A stretch of DNA of 64,000 bases, from positions 999,001 through 1,063,000 of the forward strand of contig NC_023137.1 in assembly GCF_000511385.1 (NCBI RefSeq). The letters are read 5' to 3'. Below, in pieces: positions 54,289 to 63,646 of this stretch. The stretch is from Phaeobacter gallaeciensis DSM 26640. GTDB lineage: Bacteria; Pseudomonadota; Alphaproteobacteria; Rhodobacterales; Rhodobacteraceae. Under the pieces are notes generated by a model. That model ran no database searches, had not been told where the DNA came from, and saw nothing but the letters and a program-made list of their open reading frames with translations. Position numbers and translations under genes: made by a program. The first letter of the stretch is position 1. The number at the start of each line of letters is the position of its first letter.

Positions 54289-55479
54289 ATGAGCGAGACC
54301 TGGAACAAACGCACCAAACTGGTGCATGGCGGCACCCGGCGCAGCCAGTACAATGAGGTCAGCGAAGCGATCTACCTGACGCAGGGCTTTGTCTATGACA
54401 GCGCTGAGCAGGCTGAGGCCCGGTTCATCGAGACCGGTCCCGATGAATTCATCTATGCCCGCTACGGCAACCCCACGGTGGCTATGTTCGAAGAGCGGAT
54501 TGCCGCGCTGGAAGGGGCCGAGGACGCCTTTGCCACCGCGTCCGGCATGGCGGCGGTCAATGGCGCGCTCACTTCGATGCTGAAGACGGGTGACCATGTG
54601 GTTTCGGCCAAGGCGCTGTTTGGCTCCTGTCTCTATATTCTTGAGAATATCCTGACCCGCTTTGGGGTTGAGGTGACTTTTGTTGATGGCACCGATCTTG
54701 GCGCTTGGCGCGCGGCGCTACGGCCCGACACCAAGGCGGTGTTTTTCGAATCCATGTCCAACCCGACGCTGGAAGTGATCGACATTGCAGCGGTGGCGGA
54801 GCTGGCCCATGCGGTCGGTGCCACCGTCGTGGTGGACAATGTGTTCTCGACTCCGGTGTTCTCAAACGCCATCGAACAGGGCGCGGATGTGGTGATCTAC
54901 TCAGCCACCAAGCATATCGACGGGCAGGGCCGGGTTCTGGGTGGCGTCATCCTTGGAACGCGCGATTTTATCCGCGGCACCGTTGAGCCCTATATGAAAC
55001 ACACCGGCGGCAGCCTCAGCCCGTTCAATGCTTGGACCCTGCTAAAGGGGCTGGAGACAATTTCGCTCCGGGTGAATGCGCAGGCGGACAGTGCGCTGGA
55101 ACTGGCGCAGGCGCTGAGCGGTCATCCGGCGCTGTTGCGGTTGATGTATCCGGGGCTGGAAGATCACGCCCAACACGCGCTGGTCCAGCGGCAATTGGGC
55201 GGCAAGGGCGGCACTGTGCTGTCGCTGGATCTAAAAGGCGGCAAGGAGGTGGCATTCAGGTTCCTGAACGCGCTCACCATCCCGGTGATTTCCAACAATC
55301 TGGGCGATGCGAAATCCATTGCCACCCATCCAGCCACCACCACCCATCAGCGGTTGTCGGAGGAGTTGAAGGATGAGCTGGGCATCACCCCGGGGCTGGT
55401 GCGGTTCTCGGTCGGGTTGGAGGATGCAGGTGATTTGATTGCGGATCTGACGCAAGCGCTTGCGGCGGCTGAGGGCTGA
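54289..55479 (+). CDS. metZ: O-succinylhomoserine sulfhydrylase
   Basis: The 396-residue PLP enzyme of the Cys/Met metabolism family makes homocysteine from O-succinylhomoserine and sulphide. The N-terminal KLVHGGTRRSQYNEVSEAIY, the catalytic SATKHIDGQGRVLGG (Lys208) and the C-terminal TTHQRLSEEL fit MetZ. Control by SAM through the upstream riboswitch agrees with a role in methionine synthesis. AAGGAG lies 7 nt upstream of the ATG. O-acetylhomoserine use cannot be excluded from sequence. Confidence 0.93.
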   Translation: MSETWNKRTKLVHGGTRRSQYNEVSEAIYLTQGFVYDSAEQAEARFIETGPDEFIYARYGNPTVAMFEERIAALEGAEDAFATASGMAAVNGALTSMLKTGDHVVSAKALFGSCLYILENILTRFGVEVTFVDGTDLGAWRAALRPDTKAVFFESMSNPTLEVIDIAAVAELAHAVGATVVVDNVFSTPVFSNAIEQGADVVIYSATKHIDGQGRVLGGVILGTRDFIRGTVEPYMKHTGGSLSPFNAWTLLKGLETISLRVNAQADSALELAQALSGHPALLRLMYPGLEDHAQHALVQRQLGGKGGTVLSLDLKGGKEVAFRFLNALTIPVISNNLGDAKSIATHPATTTHQRLSEELKDELGITPGLVRFSVGLEDAGDLIADLTQALAAAEG

Positions 55480-55689
55480 ACGGGGCGACACCAAGATGCA
55501 GTTGGGGCAGGGGGCAATTTGGGTTGCCTGCCTCAGCTGGGAACCGATCCTAGGTGATCTTGGGGCAATCGCCGGAAATACGCAAAACACGACGCTTTTG
55601 AATGATCTGTTTTGCGATCTGCCGCGTAACAGACTAAAACCAATCCTGCCGCCTGATGATCGGGCAGCATCAGCGGAGGTCTCTGTGTC

Positions 55690-56793
55690 ATGAACTCTCA
55701 CTCGCGTAATCTGACCAAGGCGCCTGATCGAGCGGACGCAGAAGAGGCGCTCGACCTATTGCGCCAATGGGCCAGCGCAGCCACCGAGACTGAAATTGCC
55801 CAGTTGAACCCGGCGGTCGCGCGGCTTCTTCCGGATGCGCCAGTGGGCAATTATCCGGATCTGTCGCGACACTACCCTGAGGGATTTGAGGCTGACATCA
55901 GCTATCGTGCAACCCTGCCGGATCTGCAAAACGGCCCTTCGAGCCTGATCCGGGGCGCGCATGAACAGATCCAGCATGTGGGGATTTCCAACTTTCGCCT
56001 GCCGATTCGCTTTCACACCCGTGACAATGGGGACCTGACACTGGAAACCAGCGTCACCGGCACCGTCAGCCTGGATGCCGACAAGAAGGGCATCAATATG
56101 TCCCGGATTATGCGGTCGTTCTACAAACATGCCGAGCGCACCTTCAGTTTTGAGGTGATGGAGGCGGCTCTGGATGATTATCTGACAGATCTGGAGAGCC
56201 TGGATGCGCGCCTTCAGATGCGGTTTTCCTTTCCGGTGAAGGTCGAAAGCCTGCGGTCGGGCCTGTCGGGCTATCAGTACTATGATATCGCTCTGGAAAT
56301 CGTCGATCACGACGGTGAGCGGACGAAGATTATCCATCTTGATTATGTCTACTCCTCGACCTGTCCCTGCTCACTTGAGTTGAGTGAACACGCACGTAGT
56401 TCACGGGGGCAGCTGGCGACGCCGCATTCGCAGCGCTCGGTTGCGCGGATATCTCTGGTGCAGGAACCGGGCGCCTCGATGTTGTGGTTTGAAGATGTGA
56501 TTGATCATTGCCGCCGCGCGGTGCCGACTGAAACGCAGGTGATGGTGAAGCGTGAGGACGAACAGGCCTTTGCCGAGTTGAACGCGGCGAACCCGATCTT
56601 TGTGGAAGATGCGGCGCGGTTGTTCTGTGAGGCGTTGCAGTCGGATCCACGGATCGGTGATTTCCGGGTTGTCGCCAGCCATCAGGAAAGCCTGCACAGC
56701 CACGATGCGATCAGCGTTCTGACACAGGGGCAGACATTTGCGGCCCGCAGCATTGATCCGAAGATGTTCGCGACGCTGATCCATCAGGGCTGA
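55690..56793 (+). CDS. folE2: GTP cyclohydrolase FolE2 (type IB)
   Basis: The 367-residue enzyme converts GTP to dihydroneopterin triphosphate for folate (or queuosine) synthesis. It is unrelated to FolE but catalyses the same reaction and can use metals other than zinc. Motifs are HVGISNFRLPI, DKKGINMSRIMR and the metal-ligand STCPCSLELSEHAR, and the end HSHDAISVL. It could allow folate synthesis at low zinc; I found no clear Zur box upstream. A terminator follows. Confidence 0.93.
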   Translation: MNSHSRNLTKAPDRADAEEALDLLRQWASAATETEIAQLNPAVARLLPDAPVGNYPDLSRHYPEGFEADISYRATLPDLQNGPSSLIRGAHEQIQHVGISNFRLPIRFHTRDNGDLTLETSVTGTVSLDADKKGINMSRIMRSFYKHAERTFSFEVMEAALDDYLTDLESLDARLQMRFSFPVKVESLRSGLSGYQYYDIALEIVDHDGERTKIIHLDYVYSSTCPCSLELSEHARSSRGQLATPHSQRSVARISLVQEPGASMLWFEDVIDHCRRAVPTETQVMVKREDEQAFAELNAANPIFVEDAARLFCEALQSDPRIGDFRVVASHQESLHSHDAISVLTQGQTFAARSIDPKMFATLIHQG

Positions 56794-56840
56794 GGGCGCC
56801 TGAGGCGCGTATTCCGCCGCAGACTTGGCCTATCAAACCG

Positions 56841-56876
56841 AACCGCCTGCCCATTCGGGCGGCGGTTTCTTTTGTT
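56841..56876 (+). terminator. Terminator after folE2
   Basis: AACCGCC (56841-56847) pairs with GGCGGTT (56861-56867), with GCCC/GGGC pairing inside, followed by a T-rich TTCTTTTGTT. Confidence 0.8.
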
Positions 56877-56907
56877 AATCAATGGTCATCTGCGTTGCGG
56901 CATTTTT

Positions 56908-56924
56908 TTGCTGCACTGCGGCAA
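56908..56924 (+). promoter_or_regulatory. PhaR-like box upstream of the H1-like gene
   Basis: TTGCTGCACTGCGGCAA is an almost perfect inverted repeat of TGC-rich halves, resembling the sites of PhaR, the repressor of polyhydroxyalkanoate granule genes. It lies 94-110 bp upstream of the gene at 57018. The match is from memory of such sites. Confidence 0.45.
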
Positions 56925-57017
56925 TAATCAGCTAGACTTGCAACCTGAAGGGGTGCGTGCGTTGCGACTCCCATCCTCAGGAGGCCGCAAAAGCTGCCCG
57001 CCAAACAGGAGATGTTG

Positions 57018-57779
57018 ATGATCCCTCTACTCGATTTCACAGACCTTCCCCGAACCCCTGCTGCGCTGGCTGGCACGATTGTTGGTAACCAGTTGCGGTT
57101 CTGGCGTGGCGCCATGACTCTGATGGGGGCGGTGCCTGCGGCGCAGATGGCCTTGGCTCGAGAGGCTATGGCTGCGACTTATGGCGTCACTGGCAAGACT
57201 GGCACCAAGACCGCATTGCCGTCATCGTCCAACGATACGGTTGCAAAGCCTGCGCCTGCCCGCCGTAAGGCCACGCGCAAACCGGCCCGTCCAGCGCAAT
57301 CTGCAGCGGTCAAAAAGATCAATAAACCTGCCCCGAGCGGGGTCATCACTACAGAGGCAGCAGCCTCAAAGGCCACCAAGGCAGTAGCGACCCCAACCCA
57401 GACCACTTCCGACCAGAGCGGGTTTGCCAGCCAAAGAACCACCAGTGGCGGTAGCGCTGCGAAGCCGACTGCATCAAAACCCTCTGCGCCTGCGGCCCGC
57501 CGCAAAACACCTCGTGCGCCGTCGAAACCGGCGCAGATGCCAGCCACTCTTAAGTCGGCGGCGGCCAAATCTGAGGCAAAGCCTGTCGTGACCGATAGCC
57601 GACAGATGGGTCTAAAACAGACCGGAACCACCAGCGCGCAGGCCTTGATGGCGGGTCAGGCCGCAGGGGCGGCCCCGGGACAACAGGATAGTGGCAAACA
57701 GGCGGCTGCGAAGCCAACCACGGCGAAGCCAGCCGCTGCAAAGGCCAAACCTGCGTCTAAGTCACGGGCAAAACAATAG
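57018..57779 (+). CDS. Basic protein with histone-H1-like tail, phasin-like candidate
   Basis: The 253-residue protein has a short hydrophobic or amphipathic N-terminal part (residues 1-52; GNQLRFWRGAMTLMGAVPAA) and then 200 Ala/Lys/Pro/Thr-rich, highly basic residues (AKPTTAKPAAAKAKPASKS near the end) without fold. This layout recalls phasins of the PhaF type, where an amphipathic N-terminal part coats polyhydroxyalkanoate granules and an H1-like tail binds DNA. The PhaR-like box upstream points the same way. Neither is proof: it could also be a nucleoid protein. AGGAG supports the ATG at 57018. Confidence 0.6.
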   Translation: MIPLLDFTDLPRTPAALAGTIVGNQLRFWRGAMTLMGAVPAAQMALAREAMAATYGVTGKTGTKTALPSSSNDTVAKPAPARRKATRKPARPAQSAAVKKINKPAPSGVITTEAAASKATKAVATPTQTTSDQSGFASQRTTSGGSAAKPTASKPSAPAARRKTPRAPSKPAQMPATLKSAAAKSEAKPVVTDSRQMGLKQTGTTSAQALMAGQAAGAAPGQQDSGKQAAAKPTTAKPAAAKAKPASKSRAKQ

Positions 57780-57843
57780 GGCCAGCCTGCCGGACGCGCG
57801 CAGTCTCTTGACAGTCTGTGCGGGGCAGGCCAACGCTGCGACC

Positions 57844-59292
57844 ATGTTGGATCTGCGTCCGGTTGGATATGTCATTGGCCTGTTGGTGGCCATTCTTGGG
57901 GCGACCATGGTGTTTCCTCTGGCCGTCGATCTATACGACGGGCAGGGGGAGTGGCCGGTTTTCCTCGAAAGCGCGGTGATCACCATCCTTGGCGGCGGGC
58001 TGATCGCGCTCTCCTGTGCCAATGGGGTGCGCGAGGGGTTGACCATTCAGCAGACCTTTCTGCTGACCACGCTGGTCTGGGTGGCGCTGCCGCTGTTTGG
58101 AGCCATCCCGCTTATGCTCGGCGCCACCGAGTTGCGGTTTGTGGACGCGTTTTTCGAGGCTATGTCGGGCCTCACCACCACCGGTTCCACCGTGATCTCC
58201 GGGTTGGACGATCTGCCGCGCGGGCTGTTGCTGTGGCGCGGCATCCTACAATGGCTGGGTGGCATCGGGATTATTGTGGTCGCGATGGTGTTCCTGCCCG
58301 AATTGCGGGTCGGTGGAATGCAGATTTTCCGCTCAGAAGCTTTTGATACCATGGGTAAAATCTTGCCCCGCGCGCAGGCGATCGCGAAACAGATTTCGCT
58401 GATCTACGTGGGGCTGACCGTCGCCTGTATGGTGGTTTATATGTTGTTGGGGATGGAGCCGTTCGACGCGCTGGTCCATGCGCTGACCACCTGTTCGACC
58501 GGCGGGTTTTCCAATTATGACGCGTCTTTCGGGACCTTCACTGGGGAGCCCGAATATGCGGCATCAGTATTCATGATCCTCGCGGCGCTGCCGTTCGTGC
58601 GCTATGTGCAGATGATCAACGGCCAGTCCAAACCGCTGTTTCGTGATAGCCAGATCCGGGCATTTCTGACGACAATTGCCCTGCTGGTGGTGGTGACCGC
58701 CTGTGTGCTGGTCTACGTCTTTCCACATCATCCGGAACAGGCCGTGCGTGAAGCGCTGTTCAATATCACCTCGATCATTTCCGGCACCGGCTACGCCAGT
58801 GTCGATTATATGCAGTGGGGCAGCTTTCTGGTCATGCTGTTCTTCTTCATCGGGTTGATCGGGGGCTGTGCGGGGTCCACTGCCTGTTCGGTCAAGATCT
58901 TCCGGTATCAGTTGCTGTTTGCCTCGATCCGGGTGCAGATCCAGCGGATCCATTCGCCACATGGGGTGTTTGTGCCACGCTATCAGGGGCGGGCGGTGGA
59001 TACCGAGGTGCTGAGCTCGGTGATTTCCTTTTTCATGTTCTTCGTTGTGACGCTGGGAATCGTGGCCTGGGCCCTGGCCCTGACGGGGCTGGATTTTGTG
59101 ACGGCGGTATCCGGGGCTGCAACGGCTGTGGCCAATATCGGCCCCGGCCTCGGCGATCGGATTGGACCTGCGGGTAATTTCTCGACGCTGAATGACGGGG
59201 CGAAGTGGATATTGAGCGCGGCGATGCTGATTGGGCGGCTGGAATTGATGGCAGTTTATGCCATTCTGACCATCCGGTTCTGGCGCAATTAA
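57844..59292 (+). CDS. trkH: TrkH-type potassium uptake protein
   Basis: The 482-residue membrane protein forms the K+ channel of the Trk system. The four pore loops with the filter-type motifs are visible: TTTGSTVISG, CSTGGFSNYD, ISGTGYASVDY and AVANIGPGLGD. It begins MLDLRPVGYVIG at 57844. The TrkA partner is not in the window. Confidence 0.93.
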   Translation: MLDLRPVGYVIGLLVAILGATMVFPLAVDLYDGQGEWPVFLESAVITILGGGLIALSCANGVREGLTIQQTFLLTTLVWVALPLFGAIPLMLGATELRFVDAFFEAMSGLTTTGSTVISGLDDLPRGLLLWRGILQWLGGIGIIVVAMVFLPELRVGGMQIFRSEAFDTMGKILPRAQAIAKQISLIYVGLTVACMVVYMLLGMEPFDALVHALTTCSTGGFSNYDASFGTFTGEPEYAASVFMILAALPFVRYVQMINGQSKPLFRDSQIRAFLTTIALLVVVTACVLVYVFPHHPEQAVREALFNITSIISGTGYASVDYMQWGSFLVMLFFFIGLIGGCAGSTACSVKIFRYQLLFASIRVQIQRIHSPHGVFVPRYQGRAVDTEVLSSVISFFMFFVVTLGIVAWALALTGLDFVTAVSGAATAVANIGPGLGDRIGPAGNFSTLNDGAKWILSAAMLIGRLELMAVYAILTIRFWRN

Positions 59293-59449
59293 GCAGATCG
59301 ACCGTGCATGGCGGTTCTTACGCATCAATATTGCGTGTTGCCCCTGCGTTTCTATGTGTATCGCTACAATCCGCAGGCTTGCCCTCCTGAGGCCGCTCGC
59401 ATAAGAGGCGGGGAGTTGAAACCCGCAAGCGCACGGAGAGTTTTGCCCA

Positions 59450-60688
59450 ATGCCCGTTCTTGTGATGAAATTCGGTGGCACATCTGTCGCCAATCTGGAC
59501 CGCATCCGCCGCGCGGCGAAACGCGTGGGCGTCGAGGTGGCCAAGGGCTACGATGTGATTGTCATCGTCTCTGCGATGTCGGGCAAGACCAATGAGCTTG
59601 TCGGCTGGGTCAATGAGACCTCGCCGCTGTTTGATGCGCGCGAATATGATGCGGTTGTGTCTTCTGGCGAGAATGTCACCGCCGGGCTGATGGCGCTGAC
59701 CCTGCAGGAGATGGATATCCCGGCGCGCAGCTGGCAGGGCTGGCAGGTGCCGTTGAAGACCACCAGCGCCCATAGCCAGGCCCGGATCGAGGAAATCCCG
59801 CCGGAGAACATCAACGCGAAATTCGGCGAAGGCATGAAAGTCGCCGTGGTCGCAGGCTTCCAGGGGATCAGCCCCGAAGGCCGCATTACCACACTGGGAC
59901 GGGGCGGATCGGACACCACCGCCGTGGCCTTTGCTGCGGCCTTTGAGGCTGAGCGCTGCGATATCTACACCGATGTGGACGGGGTCTATACCACCGACCC
60001 ACGGATTTGTGACAAGGCGCGCAAGCTGGACAAGATCGCGTTTGAGGAAATGTTGGAACTGGCCTCGCTGGGGGCCAAGGTCTTGCAGACCCGCTCGGTC
60101 GAGCTGGCGATGCGCTACAAGGTGAAACTGCGCGTGCTGTCCAGTTTCGAGGAACAATCGGACGAGGCCGGAACCCTGGTCTGCGACGAGGAGGAAATCA
60201 TGGAATCCAATGTTGTGGCCGGTGTGGCCTATTCCCGTGACGAAGCCAAGCTGACCGTCCAGTCGGTCGCCGACCGTCCCGGCATCGCGGCGCATATCTT
60301 CACCTCGCTGAGCGAAGCGGGCGTGAATGTGGACATGATCGTGCAGGATATCTCTGACGAGGGCCGCACCGATATGACCTTCTCCTGTCCGACCGATCAG
60401 GTCGCGCGTGCCGAGCAGGCGCTTCAGGCGGTGAAGGAAAAGGGCGAGCTGAACTATGCAGAGCTGCTGGCAGACCGTGATGTCGCCAAGGTTTCTGTGG
60501 TCGGCATCGGCATGCGCTCGCAATCTGGAGTTGCAGCGAAGATGTTCAAGGTGCTGTCGGATGAAGGCATCAACATCAAGGTGATCACCACCTCCGAAAT
60601 CAAGATTTCGGTGCTGATCGACCGGAAATACATGGAACTTGCGGTGCAAGCACTGCATGATGCGTTTGAATTGGACAAGGCGGCCTGA
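59450..60688 (+). CDS. lysC: Aspartate kinase
   Basis: The 412-residue enzyme phosphorylates aspartate, the entry to lysine, threonine and methionine. It has KFGGTSVAN (residues 5-13), GRGGSDTTAVA and FTDVDGV-like YTDVDGVYTTDPR, and two C-terminal ACT domains (about 265-335 and 345-410) for feedback control. It is a single-function kinase, without homoserine dehydrogenase. No lysine riboswitch is seen upstream. ptsP follows 46 bp later. Confidence 0.96.
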   Translation: MPVLVMKFGGTSVANLDRIRRAAKRVGVEVAKGYDVIVIVSAMSGKTNELVGWVNETSPLFDAREYDAVVSSGENVTAGLMALTLQEMDIPARSWQGWQVPLKTTSAHSQARIEEIPPENINAKFGEGMKVAVVAGFQGISPEGRITTLGRGGSDTTAVAFAAAFEAERCDIYTDVDGVYTTDPRICDKARKLDKIAFEEMLELASLGAKVLQTRSVELAMRYKVKLRVLSSFEEQSDEAGTLVCDEEEIMESNVVAGVAYSRDEAKLTVQSVADRPGIAAHIFTSLSEAGVNVDMIVQDISDEGRTDMTFSCPTDQVARAEQALQAVKEKGELNYAELLADRDVAKVSVVGIGMRSQSGVAAKMFKVLSDEGINIKVITTSEIKISVLIDRKYMELAVQALHDAFELDKAA

Positions 60689-60734
60689 TCTGGACCTGGC
60701 CGCCTGACACCGACAACCTGTGTGAACGGCCCCC

Positions 60735-62975
60735 ATGGTAAAGACGACCGAATCCGAAAGTCGCAACTTATTGATGCGCTTGCGTGAGGCGATGGCCGGT
60801 GACGATGCCGGTCAGGCCCGTCTGGACAAGATCACGCAGCTGATTGCCGACAGCATGCGCAGCGAGGTGTGCTCGGTCTATCTGTTCCGCGATGATGAGA
60901 CGCTTGAACTTTGTGCGACTCAGGGCCTGAACGTGGAATCCGTGCACCAGACGCGCATGCGGATCGGTGAGGGGCTGGTGGGCCGTGTGGCGCGCTATGG
61001 CAAGGTGGTGAACACGCCTGACGCGCCCAACGCCAAGGGCTTCCGTTATATGCCGGAAACGGGGGAGGAGCGTTTTGCCTCTTTCCTCGGTGTGCCGATC
61101 CAGCGTCTGGGCGAGATGCTGGGCGTGCTGGTGGTGCAGTCCAAAGAGGGGCGTGAATTCTCTTCTGATGCGGTCTACGCACTGGAGGTGGTGGCTATGG
61201 TCATCGCCGAGATGACCGAGCTTGGCGCCTTTGTCGGGGAAGGCGCGGCCTTGTCTCCGCTGCACCAGCAGCCTGTCCTGTTGCGCGGTACCATCGCGCA
61301 GGAAGGCGCCGTGGAGGGCCATGTCTGGCTGCATGAGCCGCGCGTCGTGGTGACCAACCCTATCGCCGATGATCCCCACCGCGAGCTGGAGCGCCTGCAT
61401 GAGGCGGTTGAGGAACTGCGCGTGGGTGTCGACAAGATGCTGGAGGTCACCCAAACCGGCGACAAAGAACAGTTGCAGGTTCTGGAAGCCTATCGGATGT
61501 TTGCCAATTCCAAGGGCTGGATGCGCCGGATGGAAGAGGACATTGGCCGGGGCTTGAGCGCAGAAGCCGCTGTGGAAAAAGAACAATCGCAGGCGCGTGC
61601 CCGGATGGGCCAGGTGCAGGACGCCTATCTGCGCGAGCGTCTCAGCGACCTTGATGATCTGTCTAACCGTCTGCTGCGCATCTTGACTGGGCAGGGCAGT
61701 GAGACTGGCGCCGAGCTGCCTGATGATCCGGTTCTGATTGCGCGCAATATCGGTCCGGGAGAGTTGCTGGAATATGGCCGCAATCTGCGTGGTATCGTGC
61801 TGGAGGAGGGCTCCGTGGGCTCCCATGCCGCGATCATCGCCCGTGCCTTGGCGATCCCGCTGGTGGTCCATGCCAAACGCATCACGACCGAGGCGCTGAA
61901 CGGCGACCACATCATGGTCGATGGCGAGCAGGGCGTGGTGCATCTGCGGCCCGATGATACCGTTGTCGGCGCCTTCCGTGACAAGATTGCCATGCAGGCC
62001 AAGGCGCAGGAGCGCTATGCCTCGATCCGCGACAAGCAGGCGCTGACGCGGGATGGTCGCCGGGTGCATCTGATGATGAACGCCGGGCTGATGGCAGATC
62101 TACCATCGCTGGAAAACTCAGGCGCTGAGGGCGTTGGCCTGTTCCGCACCGAATTGCAGTTTCTGGTTCGCAACCAGATGCCCAAACGTTCAGAATTGGT
62201 GGCGCTGTACCAGCGGGTTCTGGATGCGGCGGGCGGCAAGCGGGTGGTGTTTCGCACGCTGGATATCGGCTCGGACAAAGTCCTGCCCTATATGAAGCCA
62301 ACGGATGAGCCCAACCCGGCGCTTGGCTGGCGGGCAATCCGTGTGGGCCTGGACAAGCCCGGCGTGATGCGGATGCAGTTGCAGGCGCTGATCCGGGCTG
62401 CCAATGGACGTCCGCTAACGCTGATGTTTCCCTTTGTGGCCCAGTTCGAGGAGTTCCGCGACGCCAAGGCGGAAGTCGCCAAAACACTGGAGCGGGAGCG
62501 CCGTCTAGGCCATCCTCTGCCTGAGAAGCTGGAAGTCGGGGCGATGCTGGAGACCCCCTCTCTCGCCTTTGCGCCGCAGAAGTTCTTTGACGAGGTGGAG
62601 TTCCTGTCGATTGGCGGCAATGACCTCAAGCAGTTCTTTTTTGCCGCTGACCGTGAGAATGAGCGGGTGCGCAAGCGCTACGATACGCTGAATGTCAGCT
62701 TCCTGAGCTTCATCGCGCAGATCGTTGAACGCTGTGAGAAATCCGGTACTCCGCTCAGTTTCTGCGGTGAAGATGCTGGCCGCCCGATTGAGGCTGTTTG
62801 TCTTGCTGCGATGGGGCTTCGGGTGCTGTCCATGCGGCCTGCCTCAGTTGGTCCGGTAAAGTCCTTGCTGATGCGTGTAGACCTGAATGATATCCGCAAA
62901 ATCATCACGGACGCCCGTCATCGGGGCGAACAGACCGTGCGTCCGGCAGTCATGCAGTATCTGCGAGAGCTTTGA
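60735..62975 (+). CDS. ptsP: PtsP, enzyme I of the nitrogen phosphotransferase system
   Basis: The 746-residue protein is EI-Ntr, which takes phosphate from PEP and passes it to NPr. The N-terminal GAF domain (about 18-160) binds the regulatory signal, for example glutamine in known members. Then come the PTS EI domains: the phosphoacceptor His (about residue 364) in GSVGSHAAIIARALAIP, and the C-terminal PEP-binding barrel with LSIGGNDLKQFFFAADREN and LSFCGEDAG. The downstream partners (NPr, EIIA-Ntr) are elsewhere. The pair lysC-ptsP is, as I recall, conserved in Rhodobacterales. Confidence 0.95.
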   Translation: MVKTTESESRNLLMRLREAMAGDDAGQARLDKITQLIADSMRSEVCSVYLFRDDETLELCATQGLNVESVHQTRMRIGEGLVGRVARYGKVVNTPDAPNAKGFRYMPETGEERFASFLGVPIQRLGEMLGVLVVQSKEGREFSSDAVYALEVVAMVIAEMTELGAFVGEGAALSPLHQQPVLLRGTIAQEGAVEGHVWLHEPRVVVTNPIADDPHRELERLHEAVEELRVGVDKMLEVTQTGDKEQLQVLEAYRMFANSKGWMRRMEEDIGRGLSAEAAVEKEQSQARARMGQVQDAYLRERLSDLDDLSNRLLRILTGQGSETGAELPDDPVLIARNIGPGELLEYGRNLRGIVLEEGSVGSHAAIIARALAIPLVVHAKRITTEALNGDHIMVDGEQGVVHLRPDDTVVGAFRDKIAMQAKAQERYASIRDKQALTRDGRRVHLMMNAGLMADLPSLENSGAEGVGLFRTELQFLVRNQMPKRSELVALYQRVLDAAGGKRVVFRTLDIGSDKVLPYMKPTDEPNPALGWRAIRVGLDKPGVMRMQLQALIRAANGRPLTLMFPFVAQFEEFRDAKAEVAKTLERERRLGHPLPEKLEVGAMLETPSLAFAPQKFFDEVEFLSIGGNDLKQFFFAADRENERVRKRYDTLNVSFLSFIAQIVERCEKSGTPLSFCGEDAGRPIEAVCLAAMGLRVLSMRPASVGPVKSLLMRVDLNDIRKIITDARHRGEQTVRPAVMQYLREL

Positions 62976-63007
62976 ACATATCGCAGACAGCGAGGGTGAA
63001 TCCAAAG

Positions 63008-63037
63008 ACCGCGCGGCCCATTCCGCGCGGTTTTTTT
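63008..63037 (+). terminator. Terminator after ptsP
   Basis: ACCGCGCGG (63008-63016) and CCGCGCGGT (63023-63031) form a perfect 9-bp stem with a 6-nt loop followed by seven T. A textbook intrinsic terminator. Confidence 0.95.
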
Positions 63038-63046
63038 ACGGCTGCC

Positions 63047-63646
63047 TCTGGCTGCGGACTGCAGCTTATGGGGGTATTCGAGTGGTGGGCTGTGGATGAA
63101 ATGTCGAAATCATCGTAACCAGTGTTTGATGGATAGCGATTTTTCGGCTGAAAATATCCAGTAAAATTTTGAAAATCGTGTTCTTTTTTGTAGAATGCTG
63201 ACAATATTCCACGTTTCGCGAGGTTTGCGCTCAAGTCGCTCAAGGGTTGAGAGTCCTTAGGTTGCCCCCTGACTTATCCACAGGCGTGACAGTATACCAA
63301 GGATACGTTTATGTTATTGATATTGCTTATTTAAATATTGTCGTATTCGCGAGGAGATAGGGCCGGTTCAATAAGTTCTCAACATCAACTATGACGCCTA
63401 GATAGCTGAAATGTTGGGGGAATACGTGGTGGTATGTAAGCGGATTTATCGCCCGCGTACCGATAGGCCCCGAAAAACCCGGAGTGTCCTGCCGCAGATC
63501 GAAGTTTTTCAGGTTTGGGTGAATATTCCTTTAAGGGGCAAATCAGTCATATTTGTAAAAGCTTCAAGTATAAAAGTTTAAGCTTGAAGTTTATCGTGAT
63601 CCGCTTATCCTGTTTGCAGTTTAGACAGCAATAGGGGAGTGGCATC
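63047..63646. other. AT-rich intergenic region upstream of a CoA-aromatic hydroxylase gene
   Basis: This 600-bp region is clearly AT-richer than its surroundings and has no credible gene. The last 100 bp hold a repeat (AAGCTT.AAG at 63559-63568 and 63580-63589) that may be an operator for the following gene. The composition change at the ptsP terminator may mark the edge of an accessory catabolic cluster. Confidence 0.55.
63559..63589. promoter_or_regulatory. Repeat upstream of the hydroxylase gene, operator candidate
   Basis: AAGCTTCAAG (63559-63568) and AAGCTTGAAG (63580-63589) differ at one base and are 21 bp apart, two helical turns. CTTCAAG and CTTGAAG are also inverted copies of each other. 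Genes of this pathway are often controlled by MarR-type repressors, which bind such sites. Confidence 0.45.

Noticed and set aside
55480..55689. A Zur box upstream of folE2
   Set aside because: folE2 is zinc-regulated in some bacteria, but I find no AT-rich palindrome of the Zur type in the 210 bp upstream.
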